This document shows, one piece after another, positions 15,282 through 23,678 of a DNA stretch of 29,628 nucleotides. The position numbers and the translations under genes were made by a program. The notes under the pieces are model-generated. The model searched no databases and was not told where the DNA came from. It was given only the letters and a program-made list of their open reading frames with translations. Numbering within the stretch: the stretch's first letter is position 1; each line of letters begins with the position of its first letter. This DNA comes from Citromicrobium sp. (GTDB lineage Bacteria; Pseudomonadota; Alphaproteobacteria; Sphingomonadales; Sphingomonadaceae), in the NCBI GenBank assembly GCA_003248395.1, contig QFNA01000109.1, forward strand, positions 1 through 29,628. The letters are read 5' to 3'.

Positions 15282-16499
15282 TCAATCAACGTAGGGTGAG
15301 CGTTGGTCGTCCGGGTGATCGGTCGTCATGCGGAGTATCGTGTAACCGACCACTGCGGAAATGATCGATCCCATCAGGATGCCGATCTTCGCTTCTTCGA
15401 TCAGCAATTCGCTTCCGGTAAATGCCAGGCCGCTGATGAACAGCGACATGGTAAAACCGATACCGCAAAGAATTGAGACTCCCCAGATTTCCGGCCAGCT
15501 TGCGCGGTCGGGCCGGGGGGCGAAGCCTACCTTGTCGGCAATCCAGATCGCAGTGAAGATGCCGATCTGTTTGCCGAAGAAGAGGCCGGCAGCGATGGCC
15601 AGGGGAAGTGGAGCAAAAATTCCTGCCATGCCGAGATCGCCGAGTTCGACACCCGCATTGGCGAAGCCGAATACTGGCACAATCAGATAGGCGCTCCACG
15701 GGGCGAGGCCGTGCTCGAGGTGTTCGAGCATGGTGTCGTCGTCCTTGCCGACCATCGGAATCGTGAGGGCCGCAACCACGCCGGCAATCGTCGCATGGAC
15801 ACCCGAATTGAGCACGAAAAACCACAGCACCACGGCTGCGAGAATGAATGGCCAGTAGGCGGAGACCTTCATGCGATTCATGAGGAACATCAACGCCGTG
15901 ACCACAATCGACCCGACAAGCCACCCCAGCTTGATGTTCGCGGTGTAGAACAGCGCAATGACCAGCACGGCGCCGATATCATCGACAATGGCGACAGTGA
16001 GGAGAAACAGGCGCAGGGATGCCGGAACACGGCTGCCGAGCAGGCCGAGCACGCCCATTGCAAATGCGATATCGGTGGCGGCCGGGATTGCCCAGCCTCG
16101 CGTCAGCTCAGACGCGCCTTCTCCGTTGACGAACCCGATATAAACGAGCGCCGGCACGGCCATGCCTGCTACCGCTGCAAGCACTGGCATTTTTCGCTGT
16201 TCGGCGGAGGAAAGCTGGCCTTCGATCCATTCGCGTTTGACCTCCAGACCCACGACGAAGAAGAAGATCGCCATCAGTCCATCGTTGATCCACAGATGCA
16301 GCGTGTTGAGTTTGAACAGGTCTTTGTCGAACAGGTAGCCGTGGAAGAGGTGATGATAATCCTCGGCAAAAGGCGAATTCGCCGCGAGCATCGCGGCGGC
16401 CGCGACGAGGATGAGCAGAATTCCCGCCGACGCATCGCTGACAAAAAGCGCACGGACAGGGGCAAAGACGAGCTGAATCGGAGATTTGCGGTCAATCAT
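15282..16499 (-). CDS. nhaA: Na+/H+ antiporter NhaA
   Basis: NhaA exchanges cytosolic Na+ for periplasmic H+ across the inner membrane. The 405-residue protein has about 12 hydrophobic helices. The ion-binding 'TVAIVDDIGAV' has Asp173-Asp174 (E. coli 163/164). The helix IV segment 'PAATDIAFAMGVLGLLG' has Asp143 (E. coli 133), and 'FFFVVGLEVKREW' is the helix II signature. ATG 16499 was chosen because it begins the conserved N-terminus and has AGAGAG upstream. The frame extends 13 codons further. It is divergent from the glycosyltransferase remnant with 83 bp between. Confidence 0.96.
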   Translation of the reverse strand: MIDRKSPIQLVFAPVRALFVSDASAGILLILVAAAAMLAANSPFAEDYHHLFHGYLFDKDLFKLNTLHLWINDGLMAIFFFVVGLEVKREWIEGQLSSAEQRKMPVLAAVAGMAVPALVYIGFVNGEGASELTRGWAIPAATDIAFAMGVLGLLGSRVPASLRLFLLTVAIVDDIGAVLVIALFYTANIKLGWLVGSIVVTALMFLMNRMKVSAYWPFILAAVVLWFFVLNSGVHATIAGVVAALTIPMVGKDDDTMLEHLEHGLAPWSAYLIVPVFGFANAGVELGDLGMAGIFAPLPLAIAAGLFFGKQIGIFTAIWIADKVGFAPRPDRASWPEIWGVSILCGIGFTMSLFISGLAFTGSELLIEEAKIGILMGSIISAVVGYTILRMTTDHPDDQRSPYVD

Positions 16500-16582
16500 G
16501 TCGATGCGCTCTCTTTCGGAAACATAAAGCCGTTGCAAGCAACGATTGCCCTTTGTACGAATACGACAGGGGGGAATCAGAA

Positions 16583-17907
16583 ATGGGTGGGTCGCACTTC
16601 GCCATTTTCCAGTGGCTTACGCACGTGCAAATGGAATTGCTGCTGTTTGCGGCGACGTTTTTCGCAATCGGGTTGATCGACGAGTTTTTCGTCGATGTTG
16701 CCTATGTGTGTTTCAGGCTGACCGGGCGTATTCGCACCGAGGTGGTAGACGAGGACCTGCTACGCGAACATCGACTGGCGGGGCCTGCGGTGCTCTTCAT
16801 TCCGGCCTGGAAAGAACAGGCAGTAATAGGCACCACGATAGCACATGTATTGGGCGCATGGCCGCAGCCACAGCTCAGGATTTTCATCGGTTGCTATCCT
16901 AACGATCACGACACGATTCAAGCGGTCGAGAACGTGCTTGATCCTGAAGAGCGAGTTCGAGTCGTGATCGTGGACCGTCCGGGACCGACGACCAAGGCTC
17001 ACTGCCTCAATGAGCTTTACGCAGCACTCCTCGAGGAAGAGAAGGCTAGCGGCACCAAGGCCCACATGGTCATTCTTCACGATGCCGAAGATATGGTCGA
17101 TCCTGCCGGACTGGCTGTGATGGACCGCGCGATCCGCAAGTTTGCGTTCGTGCAATTACCGGTCATGGCACTTCCAAGCTCGTCCGCGCCGATGATTTCG
17201 GGCCATTATTCGGACGAGTTCGCTGAATCGCATGCGAAGATCATGCCGGTGCGCGATGCAATCGGTTCTTCCGTGCCCGGCGCAGGGGTCGGCAGCGCAG
17301 TTTCGCGAGAGGCTCTTGCGCAGCTCGCGGAGCTAGGGTCCGGCAAGGTGTTTGCGGAAGACGCTCTCACGGAAGATTACGAATTGGGCCAGCGTATTTC
17401 CCGGAGACCTGGGAAACCTCGGTTCGCCAGAAGGCGCGGTGGACACACGGGATTTGCCTCCAGTCATGGGACCGGCTCGGCTGGTCCGGCAATTTGGCGC
17501 AAAGGTGGATGACCCTTCGCGATCGTCGAGGTCCGTTTGCAGCGGTGCTCCTCGCCTGTGCTTACACTTTGGTTTTGTTCGGACTGGCTTCGACAGCGGC
17601 GATCTATCTCGGATTGGTCCCCGGCGTGCCTCTTTCCAACACGACAAAATTTCTCATCGTTCTCACCGCCTTGGGCTTCGGGTGGCGATTGGTCATGAGG
17701 GCCATATTCACCGGGCGCGAGTATGGGGTGAAGCAGGCGCTGCTGTCCATTCCTCGCGCTTTCGTGTCTAATTTCATTGCAATCGCCAGCGCTTCGCGAG
17801 CGGCACGAGCATACTTCCGTACCCTGCGTGGCGAAAAGGTCATCTGGGACAAGACCGAACATAGCCACCACCCGGCCTTGGTGATGCAACAGGGGGCGAC
17901 GCGATGA
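16583..17907 (+). pseudogene. NfrB-like membrane glycosyltransferase, deletion and frameshift
   Basis: The first part (ATG 16583, GGGGGGAA upstream) has a membrane helix (about 18-45), then 'LFIPAWKEQAVIG', 'RIFIGCYPNDHDT', the DxD-like 'ILHDAEDMVDP' and 'FAEDALTEDYELGQRI'. After 17398 the frame breaks. In the next frame the sequence goes on with 'FPETWETSVRQKARWTHGI' (QxxRW-type motif), 'DRLGWSGNLAQRWM', several membrane helices, and 'WDKTEH' near the end. Family members have about 25-27 residues (GGRxxFVRVR-like) between the TED motif and FPxT. That block is missing with a frame offset, so a loss of about 76-80 bases is inferred. The type is known from the phage N4 adsorption protein NfrB, which makes a surface polysaccharide. 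The next gene overlaps as ATGA. Confidence 0.85.
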
Positions 17908-18974
17908 TCGAATCCCGGCAGAGACGTCGCGGCCAGCCCGTGCTTTACGCTGCGCTAGTCCTGGCAACCTGGAGTGGTGCGAGATTCGTCCTTTGGGAGA
18001 ACCCGTTTCCTTCGCTCGTACTGACGGAGGCCGCAATGCCTTCGCCGTTGGTGTCGGCAAAGCGAGTGATCGGCAAAAGTCGCCCCGATGAGCCTTTGTC
18101 GCAGAACGATCCAGGGCCTCATGGCAACACGCGCATTCTCAATTTTTCGGTCGAGGCCTGGCTGCGTCAAACGCCCGTCAACATCAGCGTCGCCGGCCCG
18201 ATCGCAGTCGGACCGATTCCGTCGTCAAATCGAACCAATGCGCCTTTGCTCCAATCGCGCTCACCTGAGCTGCTGCCGACTGTCATCCCACTCCGACACG
18301 CTGCCGCTTCCACTCGACCTTCCGGCAAACGGTGGCATGTGGACAGTTGGCTGCTGTGGCGCGATGGCAGCTCCGAACGCTCGCTCGTTCAACCAGGCTA
18401 TCTGGGGTCGAGCCAGGCCGGCGTCTCACTGTCATATGACCTCCGCCCTTCATCCAGCATTTCGCCAAAGGCCTATGCCAGGGTAAGCAAAGCGCTCGTT
18501 GCGAACGGCGAGTTCGAAGGAGCGCTCGGTCTGAGTGCGCGCCCCGTTTCGCGCCTTCCTGTCGCGCTACATGCCGAAGTCCGAAGCCTTCACTTCGGCG
18601 GCAGATCGGAAATCAGACCGGCGATATTCGCAACGGCTGGCGTGCATGACGAACCCTTGCCGGCCGGGATTCTGGCGAGAGGCTATGCGCAAGCAGGATA
18701 TGTCGGCGGAAAATATGCGACAGGGTTTGCGGACGGTCAGTTGGTCCTGCACCGACCGCTTGCGAAATGGCGTGAAAACACGTTCAGTCTGGGCGGAGGT
18801 ACCTGGGGAAGCGTGCAGCAGGGATTGGGACGGATCGACGTGGGACCGACTGCAAGTGTCGATCTCTACGGCGCGGGAGTCCCCTTACGCGTTTCAGCAG
18901 ACTATCGCTTCCGCGTCGCAGGGCAGGCCGAGCCCGGCTCCGGGCCGGCCGTCACAGTTTCTTCGAGCTTCTGA
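17904..18974 (+). CDS. Predicted outer-membrane beta-barrel protein paired with the glycosyltransferase
   Basis: The 356-residue protein has an N-terminal hydrophobic segment (about 12-30) and a Pro/Ser-rich linker to about residue 140. From 'KRWHVDSWLLWRDGS' onward there are alternating amphipathic strands with glycine turns ('GILARGYAQAGYVGGKYATGFADG', positions about 253-276), ending in 'TVSSSF' with a terminal Phe. This resembles the C-terminal barrel of NfrA-type proteins that partner NfrB-like glycosyltransferases in polysaccharide export, but I cannot name the family firmly. The start overlaps the glycosyltransferase stop by 4 bases. With that partner broken, the gene may be losing its role, though its own frame is intact. 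Confidence 0.75.
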   Translation: MIESRQRRRGQPVLYAALVLATWSGARFVLWENPFPSLVLTEAAMPSPLVSAKRVIGKSRPDEPLSQNDPGPHGNTRILNFSVEAWLRQTPVNISVAGPIAVGPIPSSNRTNAPLLQSRSPELLPTVIPLRHAAASTRPSGKRWHVDSWLLWRDGSSERSLVQPGYLGSSQAGVSLSYDLRPSSSISPKAYARVSKALVANGEFEGALGLSARPVSRLPVALHAEVRSLHFGGRSEIRPAIFATAGVHDEPLPAGILARGYAQAGYVGGKYATGFADGQLVLHRPLAKWRENTFSLGGGTWGSVQQGLGRIDVGPTASVDLYGAGVPLRVSADYRFRVAGQAEPGSGPAVTVSSSF

Positions 18975-19020
18975 AACGCACCGGCTTTAATCGCCTTGCG
19001 CGGTGCGATAGGGGCAGGCG

Positions 19021-19926
19021 ATGGACGTCTATCTCCCTATTGCCAATCTATCGGTCGACGGGCTCGTAATTGTCGCCCTAGGCGCGTTGACAGGCATACT
19101 GTCCGGCCTGTTTGGTGTGGGTGGTGGATTCCTGACAACGCCGTTGCTGATATTTTACGGAATCCCGCCGACGGTGGCCGCCGCGTCGGCCTCTACACAG
19201 GTTACCGGGGCCAGCGTTTCCGGCGTCATCGCGCATTCCAAGCGATCGGGCGTCGATTACCGCATGGGGGCGGTGCTCGTTGGAGGAGGTGTCGTCGGCT
19301 CCGGAATTGGTGCACTTCTTTTCCGGTTTTTTCGCGCCATCGGTCAGATCGACGTCATCATCAATGCGCTTTATGTGATCCTGCTGGGTTCGATCGGTCT
19401 GCTCATGGCCAAGGAGGCCATCCAGGTCCTGCGTGGCACGGGGCAGGCGCAGGCAGCAAGACGGCGACACCATCCGCTGGTGGCCAGTCTCCCCTTCAGG
19501 TGGCGGTTTTACGGTTCCGGACTGTACATATCGCCTTTGGCACCCCTGCTGGTAGGCGCTGTTGTCGGCATATTGACCATGCTCATGGGCGTTGGGGGAG
19601 GGTTCATCCTCGTGCCGGCAATGTTGTACATTCTCGGCATGAGCGCCAACGTCGTCGTCGGCACCAGCCTTTTCAACATCCTCTTCGTCACGATAGCGAC
19701 AACACTGATGCATTCCCTGACCACACGAGCCGTCGACATCGTCTTGGTGGCATTGCTGTTGATCGGTTCGGTGACTGGCGCGCAGTTCGGCACCCAGCTT
19801 GCGGTCAAGGCCAAGCCGGAAAAGCTGCGGCTGGTCCTCGCGGCGATCGTGCTGCTGGTCGCATTCAGGATGCTGCTTGGTCTCTTCTATCGCCCCGATG
19901 AAATCTATACGCTTTCGCCGCTATGA
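19021..19926 (+). CDS. TauE/SafE-family (sulfite exporter type) permease
   Basis: This 301-residue inner-membrane protein has eight or so hydrophobic helices in two similar halves. Each half carries the family glycine motif: 'SGLFGVGGGFLTTPLL' near residue 28 and 'LMGVGGGFILVPAML' near residue 192. Members export sulfite, sulfoacetate or related organosulfur anions; the substrate here is unknown. ATG 19021 has AGGGGCAGG upstream. The gene overlaps the next one by ATGA. TauE/SafE permeases next to TIGR02186-type proteins are a recurrent alphaproteobacterial pair, suggesting a joint function. Confidence 0.9.
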   Translation: MDVYLPIANLSVDGLVIVALGALTGILSGLFGVGGGFLTTPLLIFYGIPPTVAAASASTQVTGASVSGVIAHSKRSGVDYRMGAVLVGGGVVGSGIGALLFRFFRAIGQIDVIINALYVILLGSIGLLMAKEAIQVLRGTGQAQAARRRHHPLVASLPFRWRFYGSGLYISPLAPLLVGAVVGILTMLMGVGGGFILVPAMLYILGMSANVVVGTSLFNILFVTIATTLMHSLTTRAVDIVLVALLLIGSVTGAQFGTQLAVKAKPEKLRLVLAAIVLLVAFRMLLGLFYRPDEIYTLSPL

Positions 19927-20624
19927 GGGCGCTGTTCGTGCCCGAAGTCTCGCAGCACGAAGTGCAGGTCCGGCAAGGCTTTACTGGCACCGAGTTGCTG
20001 CTGTTTGGCGCGGTGCTCGATCCTTCTGGTCGCGCTGGTCAGGATTACGACATCGTGGTCGTCCTGAAGGGGCCGGCGGAGCCCGTACGGCTGAGGGAGA
20101 AAGAGCGTTTCGCCGGCGTCTGGATCAACGCGGCCAACACCGATTTCCGATCGGTGCCGAGCTATTTCGCGGTCGCTTCGTCAAGGCCCATCGAACAGAT
20201 CGTCGATGAAAAGACTGCAGCAATTTACGAGTTCGGCACAAGGAATATCCAGCTATCGCCAGGAGGGACGATCGATCCCGAAGAACAGTTTCGTTTTGCG
20301 GCAGGGTTGGTGGACCTGAAAACCCGCCAGGGGCTCTACAAAGAGGATTTTTCGGGCGTTTCGATCAGCGAGGGCGTGCTTTACCAGGCGAGAATTTCTC
20401 TCCCTTCGAATGTGACGACGGGAACCTACACAGCCGAAACTTTCGCGGTTACCGACGAACGTGTGATCGCGTCTGCCGTTGCGGAAGTCGAAGTTGTCAA
20501 GGTCGGCTTCGAAAGGTTCGTTGCGGATAGTGCGAGGGATTGGGGCTTCGCCTATGGGCTGATCGCGGTCCTGCTGTCGGTCGGAATGGGATGGGGAGCC
20601 GGACGTCTGTTCGCGCGTCTCTGA
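19923..20624 (+). CDS. TIGR02186-type membrane protein without its signal peptide
   Basis: The 233-residue protein matches the uncharacterised TIGR02186 family: 'VPEVSQHEVQVRQGFTGTELLLFGAVLDP', 'TDFRSVPSYFAVASSRPI', 'GLYKEDFSGVSISEGVLYQARI' (cited as motifs, positions about 6-34, 77-94, 139-160) and a C-terminal helix 'WGFAYGLIAVLLSVGMGW'. As I recall the family, a cleavable signal of about 20 residues precedes 'VPEVSQ'. Here the start is MRALFVPEVSQ, and an in-frame stop at 19899-19901 excludes an upstream start. An in-frame loss of the signal core is inferred. Without it the domain would stay in the cytosol. The start overlaps the TauE-type permease stop. Confidence 0.82.
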   Translation: MRALFVPEVSQHEVQVRQGFTGTELLLFGAVLDPSGRAGQDYDIVVVLKGPAEPVRLREKERFAGVWINAANTDFRSVPSYFAVASSRPIEQIVDEKTAAIYEFGTRNIQLSPGGTIDPEEQFRFAAGLVDLKTRQGLYKEDFSGVSISEGVLYQARISLPSNVTTGTYTAETFAVTDERVIASAVAEVEVVKVGFERFVADSARDWGFAYGLIAVLLSVGMGWGAGRLFARL

Positions 20625-20708
20625 CGCGCGCACGCGATAGCATTGACGCGATATTAACCGCTCTGCGGCATTCATTCTGTGGTGGCAATTGTGTCGCGCA
20701 GATGGGGC

Positions 20709-22691
20709 ATGAATATCGTCATGAACGACATGAGCAGCGGAAAATTTCGGAGTTTCGGCTCGTCGAAGGAGTCAGATGCGGCCCAGCAACAGTCTCGTAG
20801 CACGACCCTCCGCGACCGGTTGCGGCGTTCAGGCGATCTCGCGATTGACAGCCCGCTTGCATCGCGTTCCGGTTATGTGCACCAGCCGCCTGCTGACGTT
20901 ACGCCAAGCGAAACGGTCGAAGAAATTGGCGATCTTGCAAGCCAGCCGCAGACCGCACCTTCGGAAGAGGGCGCAGAATTGGTCAGGCGGCAGCCCGTCT
21001 CGCGCCAGATGCCGCCCGAACCTCCGGCGCTGGAAACCCGCGATCATGCCCCGGCCAAACTAGAGCTGAAACCCGAGGCAATCGTAGCCAGCGAAAATGC
21101 GCTGCAGCCGATCGGCGTGGTGCTGGAGATTTCCGGGGCAGGATCGATGGTCGCCATCGATTTGCAGCGGCTGTCCGAATGCAATGCAGACGATGATCCG
21201 TCGATCGCAATGGCGGGTCAGGTCGGGTCGCAGATCAAGATCCGCGTCGGCAACAGCTGGCTGCTCGCCAGCGTGCGCAACCAGAAACAGGATCGCAAAG
21301 CGGCCAGCATTCTTGCCAATATCGACTTTCTTGGCGAGGGGATCGAGGAAAAGGTCACCGGGAAGCTTCACGGCTTTCGTCGCGGTGTAACGCGATATCC
21401 GGTGCCGGGCGCGTTCATCTACCCCGCCAGCACAGCGGACCTGAAGCAGGTCTATGCCAGCGACGGTCGCAGTTCGGTGACGATCGGCAAGGTCTATCCG
21501 ACGAAGGACATTCGTGCCGGACTCTATGTCGATGCGATGCTGGGCAAGCACTTCGCCTTGCTGGGCTCGACCGGGACCGGCAAGTCCACCAGCGCCGCTT
21601 TGATCCTGCACCGCATCTGCGAGGCGGCGCCGGACGGGCATATCGTGATGGTCGATCCACATGGCGAGTACTCCGCTGCGTTCCGCGATACGGGCGTGAT
21701 CCTCGACGTGGGCAATCTGCAGATGCCGTACTGGATCATGAACTTCGAGGAGCATTGCGAGGTGCTGCTCACCAGCAATGGCAACGATCGGCAAGTCGAC
21801 GCCGACATTCTGGCCAAGTGCCTGCTGCATGCACGACAGAAAAGCCGAATGGCGTCGCAAATGGGCAAGATCACGGTGGATTCGCCCATTCCCTATCTCC
21901 TGTCGGACCTGTCGACTGCGCTGCAGGACGCGATGGGGAAACTGGACAAGGCGACCAATTCCGCGCCGTACATGCGGATCAAGACGAAGCTCGACGAGCT
22001 GAAGACCGATCCGCGGTACCAGTTCATGTTCTCGGGCATGCTGGTGGCCGACACGATGGCGGACTTCATCGGCAAGATCTTCCGGATGCCGTCGAACGGC
22101 AAGCCGATCTCGATCATCGACGTGTCAGGTGTACCGTCGGACATCACCTCGACCGTGGTGGCGGTGTTGAGCCGGCTGGTGTTCGACTTCGCGATCTGGG
22201 GGCGCGAGGAGAAGACGACGCCGATCCTGCTGGTGTGCGAAGAAGCGCACCGATACGTGCCCAACGAGCGCAATGCCGATGGCAATTCTGTCGGCGCGAT
22301 CCTGTCGCGGATTGCCAAGGAGGGCCGCAAGTACGGCATATCGCTGGGCCTGATCACGCAGAGGCCGTCGGACCTTGCCGAAGGCGTGCTGTCGCAATGC
22401 GGCACCATCATCTCGATGCGGCTCAACAACGACCGCGACCAGGAGTTAGTGCGCGCGGCCATGCCCGAAGGGGCCCGCGGGTTCCTCGACGCGATCCCGG
22501 CGCTGCGCAACCGCGAGTGCATCGTCTGCGGCGAGGGTGTGGCAATCCCGATCCGCGTCAGTTTCGACACTCTGGAAGAGGCCAAGCGCCCCGCCTCGGA
22601 AGACCCGAGCTTCGTCGACTTGTGGAACAGCAGCGGCGGCGAAGAGGACATCGTCCAACGCATCGTCCAGCGCTGGCGCTCTCAGAGCTAA
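20709..22691 (+). CDS. HerA-like (DUF87) hexameric ATPase
   Basis: This FtsK/HerA-superfamily ATPase is a likely DNA or substrate pump. With ATG 20709 the protein has 660 residues. The first 120 or so are polar, Pro/Gln-rich and probably unstructured. A HAS-barrel-like domain follows ('PIGVVLEISGAGSMVAIDL'). Walker A 'LLGSTGTGKST' is at about 285-294, 'IVMVDPHGEY' lies next, Walker B 'ILLVCEEAHRYVP' at about 506-518, and 'GLITQRPSDLAEGVLSQCG' near 547-565. The start is uncertain: GTG 20679, ATG 20721 and ATG 20730 are in frame. No NurA nuclease or SIR2-type partner is adjacent, so the role (repair, conjugation-like transfer, defence) is open. It is convergent with queE, with 22 bp between. 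Confidence 0.88.
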   Translation: MNIVMNDMSSGKFRSFGSSKESDAAQQQSRSTTLRDRLRRSGDLAIDSPLASRSGYVHQPPADVTPSETVEEIGDLASQPQTAPSEEGAELVRRQPVSRQMPPEPPALETRDHAPAKLELKPEAIVASENALQPIGVVLEISGAGSMVAIDLQRLSECNADDDPSIAMAGQVGSQIKIRVGNSWLLASVRNQKQDRKAASILANIDFLGEGIEEKVTGKLHGFRRGVTRYPVPGAFIYPASTADLKQVYASDGRSSVTIGKVYPTKDIRAGLYVDAMLGKHFALLGSTGTGKSTSAALILHRICEAAPDGHIVMVDPHGEYSAAFRDTGVILDVGNLQMPYWIMNFEEHCEVLLTSNGNDRQVDADILAKCLLHARQKSRMASQMGKITVDSPIPYLLSDLSTALQDAMGKLDKATNSAPYMRIKTKLDELKTDPRYQFMFSGMLVADTMADFIGKIFRMPSNGKPISIIDVSGVPSDITSTVVAVLSRLVFDFAIWGREEKTTPILLVCEEAHRYVPNERNADGNSVGAILSRIAKEGRKYGISLGLITQRPSDLAEGVLSQCGTIISMRLNNDRDQELVRAAMPEGARGFLDAIPALRNRECIVCGEGVAIPIRVSFDTLEEAKRPASEDPSFVDLWNSSGGEEDIVQRIVQRWRSQS

Positions 22692-22713
22692 CCCACTGTA
22701 ACTCAAGTGTAAA

Positions 22714-23418
22714 TCAAGTACCGCGCGTATCGCCGAACAGGTGGATGTGCAGACGGTCGCTCATGCGGAAGCCGTGCTGGAGGCACAGGTCGGCGAGCCA
22801 TTTTTCGCGGGTCCGCAGCGTTGCGCTGTCGGTGCCTTCGGGCATCAGGAAGACGTGGCCGGGTTTGAACCGATAGCGATCGCGGAGCGCCAATACCTCG
22901 TCCACGTCCGATGGCTCGGCGATCACGAATTTGAACCATGCGCGCGGATCGGTGGCGTAGGCGTCGAGCCGTTCGGGCAAGAGCGCCAGCTCCGCCGCAT
23001 TGCCGCTATGCGCCAGCTTGGGGCTGACATTGAACTGGTCGATCCGGATATCGAGCGCAGGCGGTGCCGTGGTCGTGCCGTTGGTTTCGATCTCGACTCC
23101 GATGTCGGGCAACAAATCGAGCATGCGGGCGAGGGCGGGGGCCTGTAGCAACGGTTCGCCCCCGGTAATGACGAGGCGCGACTGACCGAGCGCCAAGACG
23201 CGTGCGGCGACTTCGTCTACGGGCAGCGAGACCTGATTGGCCTTGCGATCATATTCGATGCCGTCGCGGTGAGGGCGCTCATCGCCCTGGAAATGCCAGG
23301 TGTAGGCAGTGTCGCACCATACACATGCGAGGTTGCAGCGCGACAGGCGCATGAAGGCGACCGGCATGCCCGCGCTAGGGCCTTCGCCCTGCACCGAGGC
23401 GAAAATCGTGCGCGGCAT
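22714..23418 (-). CDS. queE: 7-carboxy-7-deazaguanine synthase QueE
   Basis: QueE is a radical-SAM enzyme that makes the 7-deazaguanine ring for queuosine tRNA modification. The 234-residue protein has 'IFASVQGEGPSAGMPVAF'. The cluster motif is 'CNLACVWCDT' (Cys28, Cys32, Cys35), and 'VITGGEPLLQ', 'VEIETNGT', 'NVSPKLAHSGN' and the terminal 'HIHLFGDTRGT' follow. ATG 23418 is just before the conserved start but has no Shine-Dalgarno sequence. The frame stays open 74 codons upstream without conserved sequence. Homologues as I recall them have a few more residues before IFASVQ, so the N-terminus is unsure. The 260 bp to valS contain a LexA-like box. queC/queD are not in the window. Confidence 0.93.
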   Translation of the reverse strand: MPRTIFASVQGEGPSAGMPVAFMRLSRCNLACVWCDTAYTWHFQGDERPHRDGIEYDRKANQVSLPVDEVAARVLALGQSRLVITGGEPLLQAPALARMLDLLPDIGVEIETNGTTTAPPALDIRIDQFNVSPKLAHSGNAAELALLPERLDAYATDPRAWFKFVIAEPSDVDEVLALRDRYRFKPGHVFLMPEGTDSATLRTREKWLADLCLQHGFRMSDRLHIHLFGDTRGT

Positions 23419-23678
23419 AGTATAAATTACCGAAAAACAGCCGCTTGCCGGGAAAGCGGGCGGCTTGGCAATTGCAGGATCGAGACCCCAGCCGGGTGCC
23501 CCGAGCACGCCAAAGTTCACTCGAAGTTCACTCGAAAATCGCTTCTGTGACCCGCTCGCGGCGGCCCCCGGCATCGCGCGGCCACCATTTCGCCGCGCGG
23601 GGCGACGTGACTGTCCAGCCAAGGCGATTGCAATTCTCACCGCGCGGCATTGTCAGAAAGACCGCGTGTAGGAAAGTC
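23419..23678. other. Gap between valS and queE with no gene
   Basis: Open frames on both strands lack motifs, and the queE frame merely runs through. The gap contains a tandem repeat that forms a GTTC-N7-GTTC motif (23515-23529). No terminator hairpin with a T-run is clear after valS. Confidence 0.45.
23515..23529 (+). promoter_or_regulatory. LexA-type box GTTC-N7-GTTC (candidate)
   Basis: GTTC at 23515-23518 and 23526-23529 are separated by seven bases, the spacing of the alphaproteobacterial LexA operator. The motif arises from a tandem copy of AAGTTCACTCG. It lies about 100 bases before the queE start. A chance occurrence is possible; no SOS gene sits beside it. Confidence 0.3.

Noticed and set aside
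15711..16676. Plus-strand open frame over nhaA
   Set aside because: Antisense shadow; charged low-complexity protein without motifs.
17380..17410. Programmed frameshift in the NfrB-like gene
   Set aside because: No slippery heptamer is evident, and a block of about 25 conserved residues is missing as well, so a deletion explains it better.
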